Shown here one piece after another: positions 15,592 through 24,313 of a stretch of DNA of 64,000 bases. Position numbers and translations under genes: made by a program. The notes beneath the pieces are model-generated. The model made no database searches. It was not told the DNA's origin and saw nothing but the letters and a program-made list of their open reading frames with translations. The first letter of the stretch is position 1. Each line of letters opens with the position of its first letter. Origin of the DNA: Streptomyces sp. S4.7 (GTDB lineage Bacteria; Actinomycetota; Actinomycetes; Streptomycetales; Streptomycetaceae). The DNA lies in the NCBI RefSeq assembly GCF_010384365.1, contig NZ_CP048397.1:7011683-7075682 (forward strand), read 5' to 3'.

Positions 15592-16689
15592 ATGGCCGAA
15601 AGACTTCGCAGAACCACCCTGGTGTCCGCGTTGCTCGTGTTCACCGCCCTGGCCCTGGTGGCCATGGGGCTGACCGCGATCACGGACACCGCCACCGCCG
15701 ACCCCAGAGACGACCGCGGCGCCACGGCCGCGTCCCACGCGGGGCACAAGATGCCACCGGCCGTCCCCGTTCCCTCGGGCGACGACCCCGACGGTGACGG
15801 CTACATACCGGCGAACCCGCCGGTCACCGGCGTCGAGCCGTCGGACGAGATCCCGCCGCGCCGCTACTTCCACGAGTTCCAGGCGAACTGCGACGTCACC
15901 CACACCAGGCCGGACGACCCGATCGTCTACCCGGGCCAGCCGGGCGCGTCGCACGACCACACCTTCATGGGCAACCGGACCACCGACGCCAGTAGCACCA
16001 CGGCGTCGCTGGACGCCGGCACCACCGCGTGCAAGGCGCCGGGCGACCGGTCCGCGTACTGGATGCCGACGCTGCTCAACGACAACCAGCCGGTACGGCC
16101 CATCGGTCCGCAGACCATCTACTACAAGGCGGGAGTCACCGACTACCGGACCGTCAGGCCGTTCCCGAAGGGGCTGCGCTTCGTCGTCGGCAGCCCCACC
16201 CAGACGGCCGAACAGTTCCGAAACCATCCGGGCTGGGTGGAGGGCTGGGAGTGCGGTGAGTCGTACAACAACACCGAGATCCCCTCCAGTTGCCCGACCG
16301 CCCGCGATGTCCAGCTCAACCTCCGCTTCCAGGCGCCCAGTTGCTGGGACGGAAAGTATCTGGACACCCCGGACCACAAGAGTCACATGGCCTATCCGCT
16401 CGTTCAGGGCGCCAACCAGGACGTCTGCCCGACGTCGCACCCGGTGGCGCTGCCGATGATCGAGTTCAAGATGGCCTGGCCGGTGAACGGAGACATGTCC
16501 AAGGTGAGACTCGCCAGTGGGACGGGGCACTCGTTCCACTACGACTTCTTCAACGCCTGGGACGACGCCACGCTGGCCGCCATGGTCAACCACTGCGTCG
16601 TCGGCGGCCTCCAGTGCGACGCGCGCGGCTACGACCAGAACAATCCACAGGCCGGCGCGGCCTTGAACGAGGACCACGAACTTCCCTGA
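15592..16689 (+). CDS. Secreted DUF1996 protein
   Basis: A 365-residue exported protein. The signal peptide covers about residues 1-36 (hydrophobic core LVSALLVFTALALVAMGL, then TATADP). The DUF1996 domain fills about 80-355, with FQANCDVTHTRPDDPIVYP, GASHDHTF and a FEMKMAWP-like strand; several Cys and His could form disulphides or a metal site. The biochemical role is not known; the family is found in fungi and actinobacteria among secreted biomass-acting proteins. ATG 15592 is chosen over in-frame 15562 and 15580 because GGAGG lies 5 nt upstream. A palindromic operator upstream places it with the CBM32 glycosidase and GH3 in one carbohydrate regulon. Confidence 0.88.
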   Translation: MAERLRRTTLVSALLVFTALALVAMGLTAITDTATADPRDDRGATAASHAGHKMPPAVPVPSGDDPDGDGYIPANPPVTGVEPSDEIPPRRYFHEFQANCDVTHTRPDDPIVYPGQPGASHDHTFMGNRTTDASSTTASLDAGTTACKAPGDRSAYWMPTLLNDNQPVRPIGPQTIYYKAGVTDYRTVRPFPKGLRFVVGSPTQTAEQFRNHPGWVEGWECGESYNNTEIPSSCPTARDVQLNLRFQAPSCWDGKYLDTPDHKSHMAYPLVQGANQDVCPTSHPVALPMIEFKMAWPVNGDMSKVRLASGTGHSFHYDFFNAWDDATLAAMVNHCVVGGLQCDARGYDQNNPQAGAALNEDHELP

Positions 16690-16756
16690 CCGGTCTCCCC
16701 CGACCGGCCTTTCCCGACCGGGACCGCTCTCCCGCCGGGGTGTACTCCGCCCTGGC

Positions 16757-16772
16757 GGGAGAGCGCTCTCCC
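16757..16772. promoter_or_regulatory. LacI-type operator (copy 2), extended 16-bp palindrome
   Basis: GGGAGAGCGCTCTCCC is a perfect 16-bp palindrome 67 bp upstream of the secreted glycosidase start and after the DUF1996 stop, so this glycosidase has its own regulated promoter. Confidence 0.78.
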
Positions 16773-16839
16773 ACTCGTTTTCCCCACCTGCTGTCCGCGC
16801 TTCCCGTATCCCCGCCCGCACTCTCCCCACAGGTGACTC

Positions 16840-18609
16840 ATGAGCGATTCACGACTCTTTCCGAGATCCGCGCCCGGCCGGCTGCGCACCATGGCATCGG
16901 TCGCCGCCGCCACACTTCTCGCCGCCTTCGCCGTGACCCTCCCGGCCGCGCAGCCCGCGCACGCTGCGGGCAGCGTCGTCAAGGTCGCCGGCTCACAAGG
17001 CGCCTGGCAGCTGACCGTCGACGGAGCGCCGTACCAGGTCAAGGGTCTGACCTGGGGCCCGTCCGTCGCCGACGTCGACAAGTACATGCCCGACGTGGCC
17101 TCCATGGGCGTCAACACCATCCGGACCTGGGGCACCGACGGCACCACCAAGCCCCTCCTCGACTCTGCCGCCGCAAACGGCGTCAAGGTCATCGCCGGGT
17201 TCTGGCTCCAGCCCGGCGGCGGCCCCGGCAGCGGCGGCTGCGTCAACTACCTCACCGACACGCGGTACAAGAACGACATGCTCGCCGAGTTCCCGAAGTG
17301 GGTGGAGACCTACAAGGACCACGCGGGTGTGCTGATGTGGAACGTCGGGAACGAGTCCGTACTCGGCCTCCAGAACTGCTACAGCGGCGACGCGCTGGAG
17401 CAGCAGCGCAACGCGTACACCACCTTCGTCAACGACATCGCCAAGAAGATCCACGCCGTCGACCCGAACCACCCGGTGACCTCGACCGACGCCTGGACCG
17501 GGGCGTGGCCCTACTACCAGCGCAACTCGCCCGACCTCGACCTGTACGCGGTCAACTCCTACGCCGACGTGTGCAACATCGAGGAGACCTGGAACGCCGG
17601 CGGCTACACGAAGCCCTACATCGTCACCGAGGGCGGCCCCGCCGGTGAGTGGGAGGTGGACGACGACGTCAACGGTGTGGCGTCGGAGCCCGCCGACACG
17701 GCGAAGGCGCAGGGCTACAAGGACGCGTGGAACTGCGTCACCGGCCACGAGGGTGTCGCGCTCGGAGCGACGCTCTTCCACTACGGCACCGAGTACGACT
17801 TCGGCGGCGTCTGGTTCAACCTGCTCCCCGCGGGCCAGAAGCGTCTCTCGTACTACGCGGTGAAGGAGGCGTACGGCAGGAGCACCGCCGGCGACAACAA
17901 GCCGCCGGTGATCTCGAACATGGCCGTCGACGGCGCCACGTCCGTACCCGCCGGACGCCCGTTCAAGGTCACCTCGGACGTGACCGACCCGGACGGTGAC
18001 ACCCTCAGCTACGAGGTCCTGGTCAACAGCAAGTACATCGACAACGGCGGGCAGTTGACGCCCGCTCAGTTCACCGGCGAGGGCAACGGGGACTTAACCG
18101 TGACCGCGCCCGACAAGCTCGGCGTGTGGAAGGTGTACATCAAGGCGTCCGACGGCAAGGGCAACGTGGGGATCGAGACCAAGTCCTTCAAGGTCGTGCC
18201 GCCGCCCGTCGACGGCACCAACGTGGCCAAGGGCAAGCCGGCCACCGCGTCGTCCTTCCAGCCCGACAGCGTCGGCTGCCCCTGCCCGGCGGCCAACGCC
18301 GTGGACGGCGACTTCGGCAGCCGGTGGGCCAGCGAATGGGCCGACCCGCAGTGGATCCAGGTCGACCTGGGCACGCGGACCGCGTTCAAGCACGTACAGC
18401 TCGCCTGGGAGGCCGCGTACGGCAAGAGCTACACCGTCCAGACCTCCGACAACGGGCAGGACTGGAACACGGTGCGGACCGTCACCGGCGGCGACGGAGG
18501 AATCGACGACATCGCGGTCAACGGCGAGGGCCGTTACGTACGCGTCAACGCCACCGAGCGCGGCACTCCGTGGGGCTACTCGCTCCACGAGTTCGGCGTC
18601 TACAGCTGA
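16840..18609 (+). CDS. Secreted clan-A glycoside hydrolase with Ig-like and CBM32 (F5/8 type C) domains
   Basis: A 589-residue exported enzyme. The signal peptide ends near AQPAHA (residue 46). A TIM-barrel glycosidase domain spans about 50-345, resembling the GH2 C-terminal/GH5 type. WNVGNES (Glu172) is the likely acid/base and IVTEGGP (Glu264) the likely nucleophile, on strands 4 and 7 as expected for clan A. An Ig-like linker domain follows (about 350-455, DPDGDTLSYEV), then a discoidin/CBM32 domain (about 462-589, ending HEFGVYS) that binds sugars. It probably cuts an external beta-glucan or similar polymer. It is controlled by the palindrome upstream and followed by a strong hairpin. The exact substrate is not visible. 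Confidence 0.88.
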   Translation: MSDSRLFPRSAPGRLRTMASVAAATLLAAFAVTLPAAQPAHAAGSVVKVAGSQGAWQLTVDGAPYQVKGLTWGPSVADVDKYMPDVASMGVNTIRTWGTDGTTKPLLDSAAANGVKVIAGFWLQPGGGPGSGGCVNYLTDTRYKNDMLAEFPKWVETYKDHAGVLMWNVGNESVLGLQNCYSGDALEQQRNAYTTFVNDIAKKIHAVDPNHPVTSTDAWTGAWPYYQRNSPDLDLYAVNSYADVCNIEETWNAGGYTKPYIVTEGGPAGEWEVDDDVNGVASEPADTAKAQGYKDAWNCVTGHEGVALGATLFHYGTEYDFGGVWFNLLPAGQKRLSYYAVKEAYGRSTAGDNKPPVISNMAVDGATSVPAGRPFKVTSDVTDPDGDTLSYEVLVNSKYIDNGGQLTPAQFTGEGNGDLTVTAPDKLGVWKVYIKASDGKGNVGIETKSFKVVPPPVDGTNVAKGKPATASSFQPDSVGCPCPAANAVDGDFGSRWASEWADPQWIQVDLGTRTAFKHVQLAWEAAYGKSYTVQTSDNGQDWNTVRTVTGGDGGIDDIAVNGEGRYVRVNATERGTPWGYSLHEFGVYS

Positions 18610-18706
18610 CCGCCGGCCGTGGGGGCCCGGTCGGCCGTCTCCGGCCCGGCACCCACGGCCGACCACTCCTGCCGCGCCGCGCCCACCCCGCCGGCGGCGC
18701 GGTGGT

Positions 18707-18745
18707 CCCGCGGCGGGCCACGGAAGATCCGTGGCCCGCCGCGGG
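18707..18745 (+). terminator. Strong 18-bp hairpin terminator
   Basis: Perfect stem: 18707-18724 pairs with 18728-18745 around the 3-nt loop AGA. A second hairpin (GGCCGTGGG at 18615, CCCACGGCC at 18652) lies directly after the glycosidase stop. Confidence 0.8.
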
Positions 18746-19167
18746 CGTTTCGCGCGCCCGCATGCCCGCTCCCGCCCGCGAGCGCCCGTTTCCGCGCTCC
18801 CGCGGCCCGCATTTCGGGCGCGTGTCGGCCGCGATTCGTACGTGGTCCGTACATGTTTCCGTGCCCGTTTCGCTGACCGTTTTGGGGGGCGGACGGGACG
18901 CAGCTCACGTTTAGACGGCCGACACACGGGAGTCCGCCCACCGCTTCGGGCGCCGTTCGGGCAGTGATCAGCGCCAATCGGGCGCCGAACCGGGCGCGGG
19001 AGGGGGTTACCCCCCGTATCACCTGCGCATACGCTGATGGGGAAACGGGCATGAACGGTCACACTCAAAGCGGCGAAGAGCCTGGTCGAGCCGGGTCTCT
19101 TGCTTGTACAAACGACCCATGAGCCCGAACGGGTGCTGAGCCCCAGCAGAGCAGGGATGTGTGTGTC
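18746..19167. other. 422-bp non-coding gap before the DeoR gene
   Basis: I see no gene here. The first part is very G/C-rich with short repeats. The last about 170 bp are less G/C-rich and should hold the DeoR promoter (for example TTGTACAAACGACC near 19102), but no clear -10/-35 pair or operator can be fixed. Confidence 0.5.
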
Positions 19168-19929
19168 GTGGACACGGACGAACGCCGACGAGAAATTCTT
19201 GAGATCGCCCGACGTGAGGGGTCGGTGGAAGTCACCGCGCTTGCCACGAAGTTGAGCGTGGCCAAGGAGACCGTCCGGCGTGACCTGCACGCCCTGGAGG
19301 AGCACGGCCTGGTACGGCGTACCCACGGCGGCGCCTACCCCGTCGAGAGCGCCGGCTACGAGACGACCCTCGCGGTGCGGACCACCCGCCTCGTACCGCA
19401 GAAGTCACGGATCGCGGCAGCCGCCGCCGATCTCATCGGCGACGCCGAGACGGTCTTCGTGGACGAGGGCTTCACCCCCCAGCTCGTAGCCGAGGCCCTG
19501 CCCCGGGACCGCCCGCTGACCGTCGTCACCGCGTCCCTGGCGGTCGCCAACGGACTGGCCGACGCCGACAAGATCGCCGTCCTGCTGCTCGGCGGCAGGG
19601 TGCGCGGCGGCACCCTCGCCACTGTCGACCACTGGGCGACCCGGATGCTCGCCGACTTCGTCATCGACCTGGCGTACGTCGGCGCGAACGGCATCTCGCG
19701 CGAGTACGGGCTGACCACCCCCGACCCGGCCGTCAGTGAGGTGAAGGCCCAGGCCATGCGCAGCTCGCGCCGCAAGGTGTTCGCCGGGATCCACACCAAG
19801 TTCGGCGCCGTCAGCTTCTGCCGGTTCGCCGACGTCGGCGACTTCGAGACGATCGTCACCGACGTCGGACTCCCGTCGGCGGAGGCACAGCGCTACTCGC
19901 TGCTGGGCCCCCAGGTCATCCGCGTCTGA
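19168..19929 (+). CDS. DeoR-family transcriptional regulator of the polyol operon
   Basis: A 253-residue regulator. The DeoR winged helix-turn-helix is at residues 1-55 (RRREILEIARREGSVEV, VAKETVRRDLHALEEHG, RRTHGG). The DeoR sensor domain (sugar-isomerase-like) follows, with VFVDEGFT and YVGANGIS; it normally binds a phosphorylated sugar. The GTG at 19168 is chosen because AGGGA lies 10 nt upstream; GTG 19159 would be too close to it. It precedes the transporter operon in the same direction with a 142-bp gap containing a hairpin (CCGTACC...GGTACGG, 19957-19987), so it is probably a separate transcript that represses the downstream operon. Confidence 0.9.
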   Translation: MDTDERRREILEIARREGSVEVTALATKLSVAKETVRRDLHALEEHGLVRRTHGGAYPVESAGYETTLAVRTTRLVPQKSRIAAAAADLIGDAETVFVDEGFTPQLVAEALPRDRPLTVVTASLAVANGLADADKIAVLLLGGRVRGGTLATVDHWATRMLADFVIDLAYVGANGISREYGLTTPDPAVSEVKAQAMRSSRRKVFAGIHTKFGAVSFCRFADVGDFETIVTDVGLPSAEAQRYSLLGPQVIRV

Positions 19930-20071
19930 CCCGCCGCACCCGCTCCCGGACCCCCGCCGTACCGGCCAGGGGGCGGGAGGGGTACGGCCCGACGACGCCC
20001 CCGATTTTTCCCCCACCCTTTCAACCCCTCAGCCACCAGCAGTTTTTCGACCGAACGATCAGGAGAAACTC

Positions 20072-21430
20072 ATGCCCCTCCAGCAGCGACGACGTGGAAT
20101 AGGCGTACGTGTGGGCGCGGGAGCGGCCTTGACGGCACTCCTCGCCGGGTGCAGCGGCGCCGGCGGCACCGGCTCGGACGGCGGTGACACGCTCAACGTG
20201 CTGATGGTGAACAACCCGCAGATGGTCGAGCTCCAGAAGCTGACCGCCGCCAACTTCACCAAGGACACCGGCATCAAGGTCAACTTCACGGTGCTCCCGG
20301 AGAACGACGTACGCGACAAGATCAGCCAGGACTTCTCCAACCAGGCCGGCCAGTACGACGTCGCGACCATCAGCAACTTCGAGGTGCCCTTCTTCGCGAA
20401 GAACGGCTGGCTGCACACGCTCGACGAGTACGCGCAGAAGGACAAGAAGTTCGACCAGGGCGACATCCTCAAGCCGCTCCAGGAGTCGCTGACGGCCGAG
20501 GACGGCAAGCTCTACGGTCAGCCGTTCTACGGCGAGTCGTCCTTCCTCATGTACCGCAAGGACGTGTTCGACGCGAAGAACCTGAAGATGCCCGCCAACC
20601 CCACCTGGCAGGAGGTCGCCGACCTCGCGGCCAAGACCGACGGCGCCGAGAAGGGCATGAAGGGCATCTGTCTGCGCGGTCTGCCCGGCTGGGGCGAGGT
20701 CATCGCCCCGCTGACGACCGTCGTCAACACGATGGGCGGCACCTGGTTCACCGAGGACTGGGAGGCGCAGCTGACCTCGCCCGAGTTCAAGAAGGCCACC
20801 AAGTTCTACGTCGACCTCGTACGCGAGCACGGCGAGGCGGGCGCGCCGCAGGCCGGCTACGCCGAGTGCCTCAACAACATGACGCAGGGCAAGACGTCCA
20901 TGTGGTACGACGCCACGGCGGGCGCGGGCTCGCTGGAGGCCAAGGACTCACCGGTCAAGGGCAAGATCGGCTACGTGCCGGCGCCCGTCGACAAGACGGA
21001 CAGCTCAGGCTGGCTCTACACCTGGGCCTGGGGCATGCAGAAGGCGTCCAACAACACCGACAACGCCTGGAAGTTCATCTCCTGGGCGTCCGGCAAGGAG
21101 TACGAGAAGCTCGTCGGCGAGAAGATCGGCTGGTCCAACGTCCCCGCCGGCAAGCGCGCTTCGACCTACATCAACCCGGACTACCGCAAGGAGGCCGCCG
21201 CGTTCGCCGATGTGACGTCGGAGGCCATCTCCAGCGCCAACCCGCGTGACCCGGGCACCCAGCCCCGCCCGACCGTCGGTATCCAGTTCGTCGGCATCCC
21301 CGAGTTCACCGACCTCGGTACGAAGGTCTCCCAGGAGATCAGCGAGGCCATCGCCGGCCGCCAGTCCGTCGACGAGGCCCTGGAGGCTTCCCAGAAGCTG
21401 GCCGAGAAGGTAGCCGAGGAGTACCGGTGA
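20072..21430 (+). CDS. ABC transporter sugar/polyol-binding lipoprotein (SmoE-like)
   Basis: A 452-residue family-1 extracellular solute-binding protein. The lipobox LLAGC places Cys27 as the lipid anchor. The mature part shows the SmoE-type pattern: TLNVLMVNNPQMVELQKLT, PYGQPFYGESSFLMYRKD-like central region, and MWYDATAGAGSLE. It captures a sugar alcohol such as sorbitol, mannitol or arabitol, judged from the dehydrogenase and kinase downstream. AGGAG lies 7 nt before the ATG. The stop overlaps the first permease (GTGA). It is the first gene of a five-gene operon in which every junction overlaps by 4 nt. Confidence 0.92.
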   Translation: MPLQQRRRGIGVRVGAGAALTALLAGCSGAGGTGSDGGDTLNVLMVNNPQMVELQKLTAANFTKDTGIKVNFTVLPENDVRDKISQDFSNQAGQYDVATISNFEVPFFAKNGWLHTLDEYAQKDKKFDQGDILKPLQESLTAEDGKLYGQPFYGESSFLMYRKDVFDAKNLKMPANPTWQEVADLAAKTDGAEKGMKGICLRGLPGWGEVIAPLTTVVNTMGGTWFTEDWEAQLTSPEFKKATKFYVDLVREHGEAGAPQAGYAECLNNMTQGKTSMWYDATAGAGSLEAKDSPVKGKIGYVPAPVDKTDSSGWLYTWAWGMQKASNNTDNAWKFISWASGKEYEKLVGEKIGWSNVPAGKRASTYINPDYRKEAAAFADVTSEAISSANPRDPGTQPRPTVGIQFVGIPEFTDLGTKVSQEISEAIAGRQSVDEALEASQKLAEKVAEEYR

Positions 21431-22413
21431 GCACTTCCGTCAGCGCGGCGCCGCCGCCCGCCCCGCCGGACCCGTCCCCGCCGGCCGAGTCCCGCCCCCC
21501 GGCGGCGCCCCGGTCCGGACGGGCCCGCGCCTGGGCCACCCGGGCCCCCCTTCTGCCGGCCCTGATCTTCCTGATCGCGGTCACCCAACTGCCCTTCGTG
21601 GCAACGCTGTTCATCTCGCTGTTCGACTGGAACTCGCTCAACCCGGACGCCCGCAGCTTCGCCGGACTGTCCAACTACGGCTCCGTGTTCACCGACGCGG
21701 ACCTGCGTGACTCGGTCTTCACGACGATGCTGCTCACCGCCACCGTCGTGATCGCCAGCGTCGTGCTCGGACTGCTGCTCGCCCTGCTGCTCGACCGCAA
21801 GTTCATGGGCCGTGGCTTCGTCCGTACGCTGCTCATCACCCCGTTCCTGCTGGTGCCCGTCTCGGCGGCGCTGCTGTGGAAGCACGTGCTGTACAACCCC
21901 GAGTACGGCCTGCTGAACGGCGGTTGGGCCTGGTTCACCGGACTGTTCGGTGTCGAGGACCCGTCGCAGCCCGACTGGATCTCGGACATGCCGCTGCTCG
22001 CCGTCGAGGCGTCCCTCGTCTGGCAGTGGACGCCGTTCATGATGCTCATCCTGCTGGCCGGGCTCCAGAGCAGGCCGCTGGACATGATGGAGGCGGCGCG
22101 GCTCGACGGCGCGAACGCCTGGCAGATGTTCGCCTTCCTGACCCTGCCGCATCTGCGCCGCTACCTCGAACTCGGCGTCCTGCTCGGCTCGATCTACATC
22201 GTGCAGAACTTCGACGCCGTGTTCACCATCACCGCGGGCGGACTCGGCACGGCCAACCTCCCCTACACCATCTACCAGACCTTCTACCAGGCTCACGAGT
22301 ACGGACTGGCCTCCGCGGCAGGCGTGGTCGTCGTGATCGGCACCATCGTGATCGCGACCTTCGCCCTGCGCGTCGTCTCGTCCCTCTTCAGTGAGGAGGC
22401 GAGGCGCGCATGA
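21427..22413 (+). CDS. ABC sugar/polyol permease (MalF-type)
   Basis: A 328-residue inner-membrane permease with six hydrophobic segments after a Pro/Ala-rich 35-residue cytosolic tail. The EAA loop that meets the ATPase reads EAARLDGANAWQMFAFLTLP (about 222-241). It forms the channel with the next gene. The GTG start overlaps the binding-protein stop. No ATP-binding gene is in the operon; Streptomyces commonly use the shared MsiK ATPase. Confidence 0.93.
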   Translation: MSTSVSAAPPPAPPDPSPPAESRPPAAPRSGRARAWATRAPLLPALIFLIAVTQLPFVATLFISLFDWNSLNPDARSFAGLSNYGSVFTDADLRDSVFTTMLLTATVVIASVVLGLLLALLLDRKFMGRGFVRTLLITPFLLVPVSAALLWKHVLYNPEYGLLNGGWAWFTGLFGVEDPSQPDWISDMPLLAVEASLVWQWTPFMMLILLAGLQSRPLDMMEAARLDGANAWQMFAFLTLPHLRRYLELGVLLGSIYIVQNFDAVFTITAGGLGTANLPYTIYQTFYQAHEYGLASAAGVVVVIGTIVIATFALRVVSSLFSEEARRA

Positions 22414-23327
22414 GCACACTCTCCGCACCGAAGACCGCCGGCGCCCCCGGCAAGGCGTCCACCCCCGCCCAGCACCAGGACAAGTACGGCCCCGCGGCCC
22501 GGCGCGCCAAGCGGCGCTCCACCGCGCTGGGTCTGCTGGCCTGGGTGATCGGTATCGTCTTCTGCTTCCCCGCGCTGTGGATGCTTCTGACGTCCCTGCA
22601 CTCGGAGTCGGACGCGGCGACCAACCCGCCGTCCCTCACCGCGCCGCTGACCTTCGACAACTTCAGCGCGTTCTTCGGCGCCGAGGGCGGTGCGAGCCCC
22701 TGGCCGCCGCTCATCAACTCGGTGACGGCCTCCGTGTTCTCCACCCTGTTCGTCCTCGTGCTGGCGCTGCCGGCGGCGTACGCGCTGTCCATCAAGCCCG
22801 TCCGCAAGTGGACGGACGTGATGTTCTTCTTCCTCTCCACGAAGATGCTGCCGGTGGTCGCCGGACTGCTGCCGGTCTATCTCTTCGCGAAGAACGTGGG
22901 GATGCTGGACAACATCTGGCTGCTCGTCATCCTCTACACCTCGATGAATCTGCCGATCGCGGTCTGGATGATGCAGTCCTTCCTCGCGGACGTGCCGGTC
23001 TCCATCATCGAGGCCGCGCAGGTGGACGGCGCCCGGGTGCCCACCGTCCTGATGCGGGTGGTGGCGCCCGTCGCCGCCCCCGGTATCGCCGCGACGGCGC
23101 TGATCTGCTTCATCTTCAGCTGGAACGAACTGCTCTTCGCCAGGGTCCTGACCGGCGTCACAGCTCAGACAGCGCCCGTCTTCCTGACCGGATTCGTCAC
23201 CAGCCAGGGCCTCTTCCTCGCCCAGCTGTGCGCCGCGTCCGTCGTCGTGTCACTGCCGGTGCTCGCCGCCGGCTTCGCCGCCCAGGACAAGCTCGTCCAG
23301 GGCCTTTCTCTTGGAGCCGTCAAATGA
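22410..23327 (+). CDS. ABC sugar/polyol permease (MalG-type)
   Basis: A 305-residue second permease. The first 30 residues are polar; six membrane segments follow. The EAA loop reads IIEAAQVDGARVPTVLMRVV (about 196-215), and the C terminus ends LVQGLSLGAVK, typical of MalG-type subunits. The ATG overlaps the upstream stop (ATGA) and its own stop overlaps the dehydrogenase start, so it is tightly coupled. Confidence 0.93.
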   Translation: MSTLSAPKTAGAPGKASTPAQHQDKYGPAARRAKRRSTALGLLAWVIGIVFCFPALWMLLTSLHSESDAATNPPSLTAPLTFDNFSAFFGAEGGASPWPPLINSVTASVFSTLFVLVLALPAAYALSIKPVRKWTDVMFFFLSTKMLPVVAGLLPVYLFAKNVGMLDNIWLLVILYTSMNLPIAVWMMQSFLADVPVSIIEAAQVDGARVPTVLMRVVAPVAAPGIAATALICFIFSWNELLFARVLTGVTAQTAPVFLTGFVTSQGLFLAQLCAASVVVSLPVLAAGFAAQDKLVQGLSLGAVK

Positions 23328-24313
23328 GGGCAGCGATCGTCGAGGGTGTCGGCAAGGTGTCCGTCACCACGGTCCCCGATCCGACCCCGGGCCCGCGCGA
23401 CGTCGTCGTGTCCGTCGCCGCGTGCGGCATCTGTGGCACCGATCTGCACATCCTCCAGGGCGAGTTCGCGCCGACCCTGCCGATCCTGCCGGGCCACGAG
23501 TTCGCCGGTGAGGTCGTGGGCGTCGGTGCCGACGTCACGGAGCTGGTCGTGGGCGACAAGGTCGCCGTCGACCCGTCCCTGTACTGCCACGAGTGCCGTT
23601 ACTGCCGGGCCGGTCGCGGCAACCTCTGCGACCGGTGGAACGCGATCGGGGTCTCCGTGCCCGGCGGCGCCGCCGAGTTCGCCGTCGCGCCCGTGGCCAA
23701 CTGCGTCAAACTCCCCGACCACGTGGACGTGCGGGACGCGGCGCTCATCGAGCCGCTGTCGTGCGCCGTACGCGGCTACGACGTCCTGAGCAGCACGCTC
23801 GGTGCCGACGTGCTGATCTACGGCTCGGGCACGATGGGTCTGATGATGCTGGAGCTGGCCAAGCGCACCGGCGCCGCGGGCGTCGACATGCTGGACGTCA
23901 ACCCCGAGCGGCTGGCCACCGCGTCGAAGCTCGGCTGCTCACGGGCGGCCGCCTCGGCGGAGGAGTTCGACCGGCCCGGCGGCTGGGACGTCGTCATCGA
24001 CGCGACCGGCAACGCGGGCGCCATCCAGGACGGCCTCGGCCGGGTGGCCAAGGGAGGAACGTTCCTTCAGTTCGGTGTCTCGGACTACGCGACGAAGGCC
24101 GTCATCGAGCCGTACAAGATCTACAACCAGGAGATCACCATCACCGGCTCGATGGCGGTGCTGCACAGCTACGAGCGGGCCGCCGCGCTGTTCGCCACCG
24201 GGGTCCTCGACCCCGCGGTGTTCATCAGCGACCGGCTGCCGCTGGAGCAGTACCCGCAGGCCATCGAGCGGTTCAAGGCGGGCCAGGGCCGCAAGATCGT
24301 GGTGGAGCCGTGA
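23324..24313 (+). CDS. Zinc-dependent medium-chain polyol dehydrogenase
   Basis: A 329-residue MDR-family enzyme. Catalytic zinc ligands are in ACGICGTDLH (Cys near 37) and GHEFAGEVVG (His-Glu near 61). A four-Cys structural zinc lobe reads CHECRYCRAGRGNLC (about 90-104). The NAD-binding motif IYGSGTMGLMML is near 165. Sequence style and context fit arabitol/sorbitol-type dehydrogenases, which oxidise a sugar alcohol to a ketose. The product would be phosphorylated by the kinase that follows. Both flanking junctions are 4-nt overlaps. Confidence 0.9.
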   Translation: MRAAIVEGVGKVSVTTVPDPTPGPRDVVVSVAACGICGTDLHILQGEFAPTLPILPGHEFAGEVVGVGADVTELVVGDKVAVDPSLYCHECRYCRAGRGNLCDRWNAIGVSVPGGAAEFAVAPVANCVKLPDHVDVRDAALIEPLSCAVRGYDVLSSTLGADVLIYGSGTMGLMMLELAKRTGAAGVDMLDVNPERLATASKLGCSRAAASAEEFDRPGGWDVVIDATGNAGAIQDGLGRVAKGGTFLQFGVSDYATKAVIEPYKIYNQEITITGSMAVLHSYERAAALFATGVLDPAVFISDRLPLEQYPQAIERFKAGQGRKIVVEP

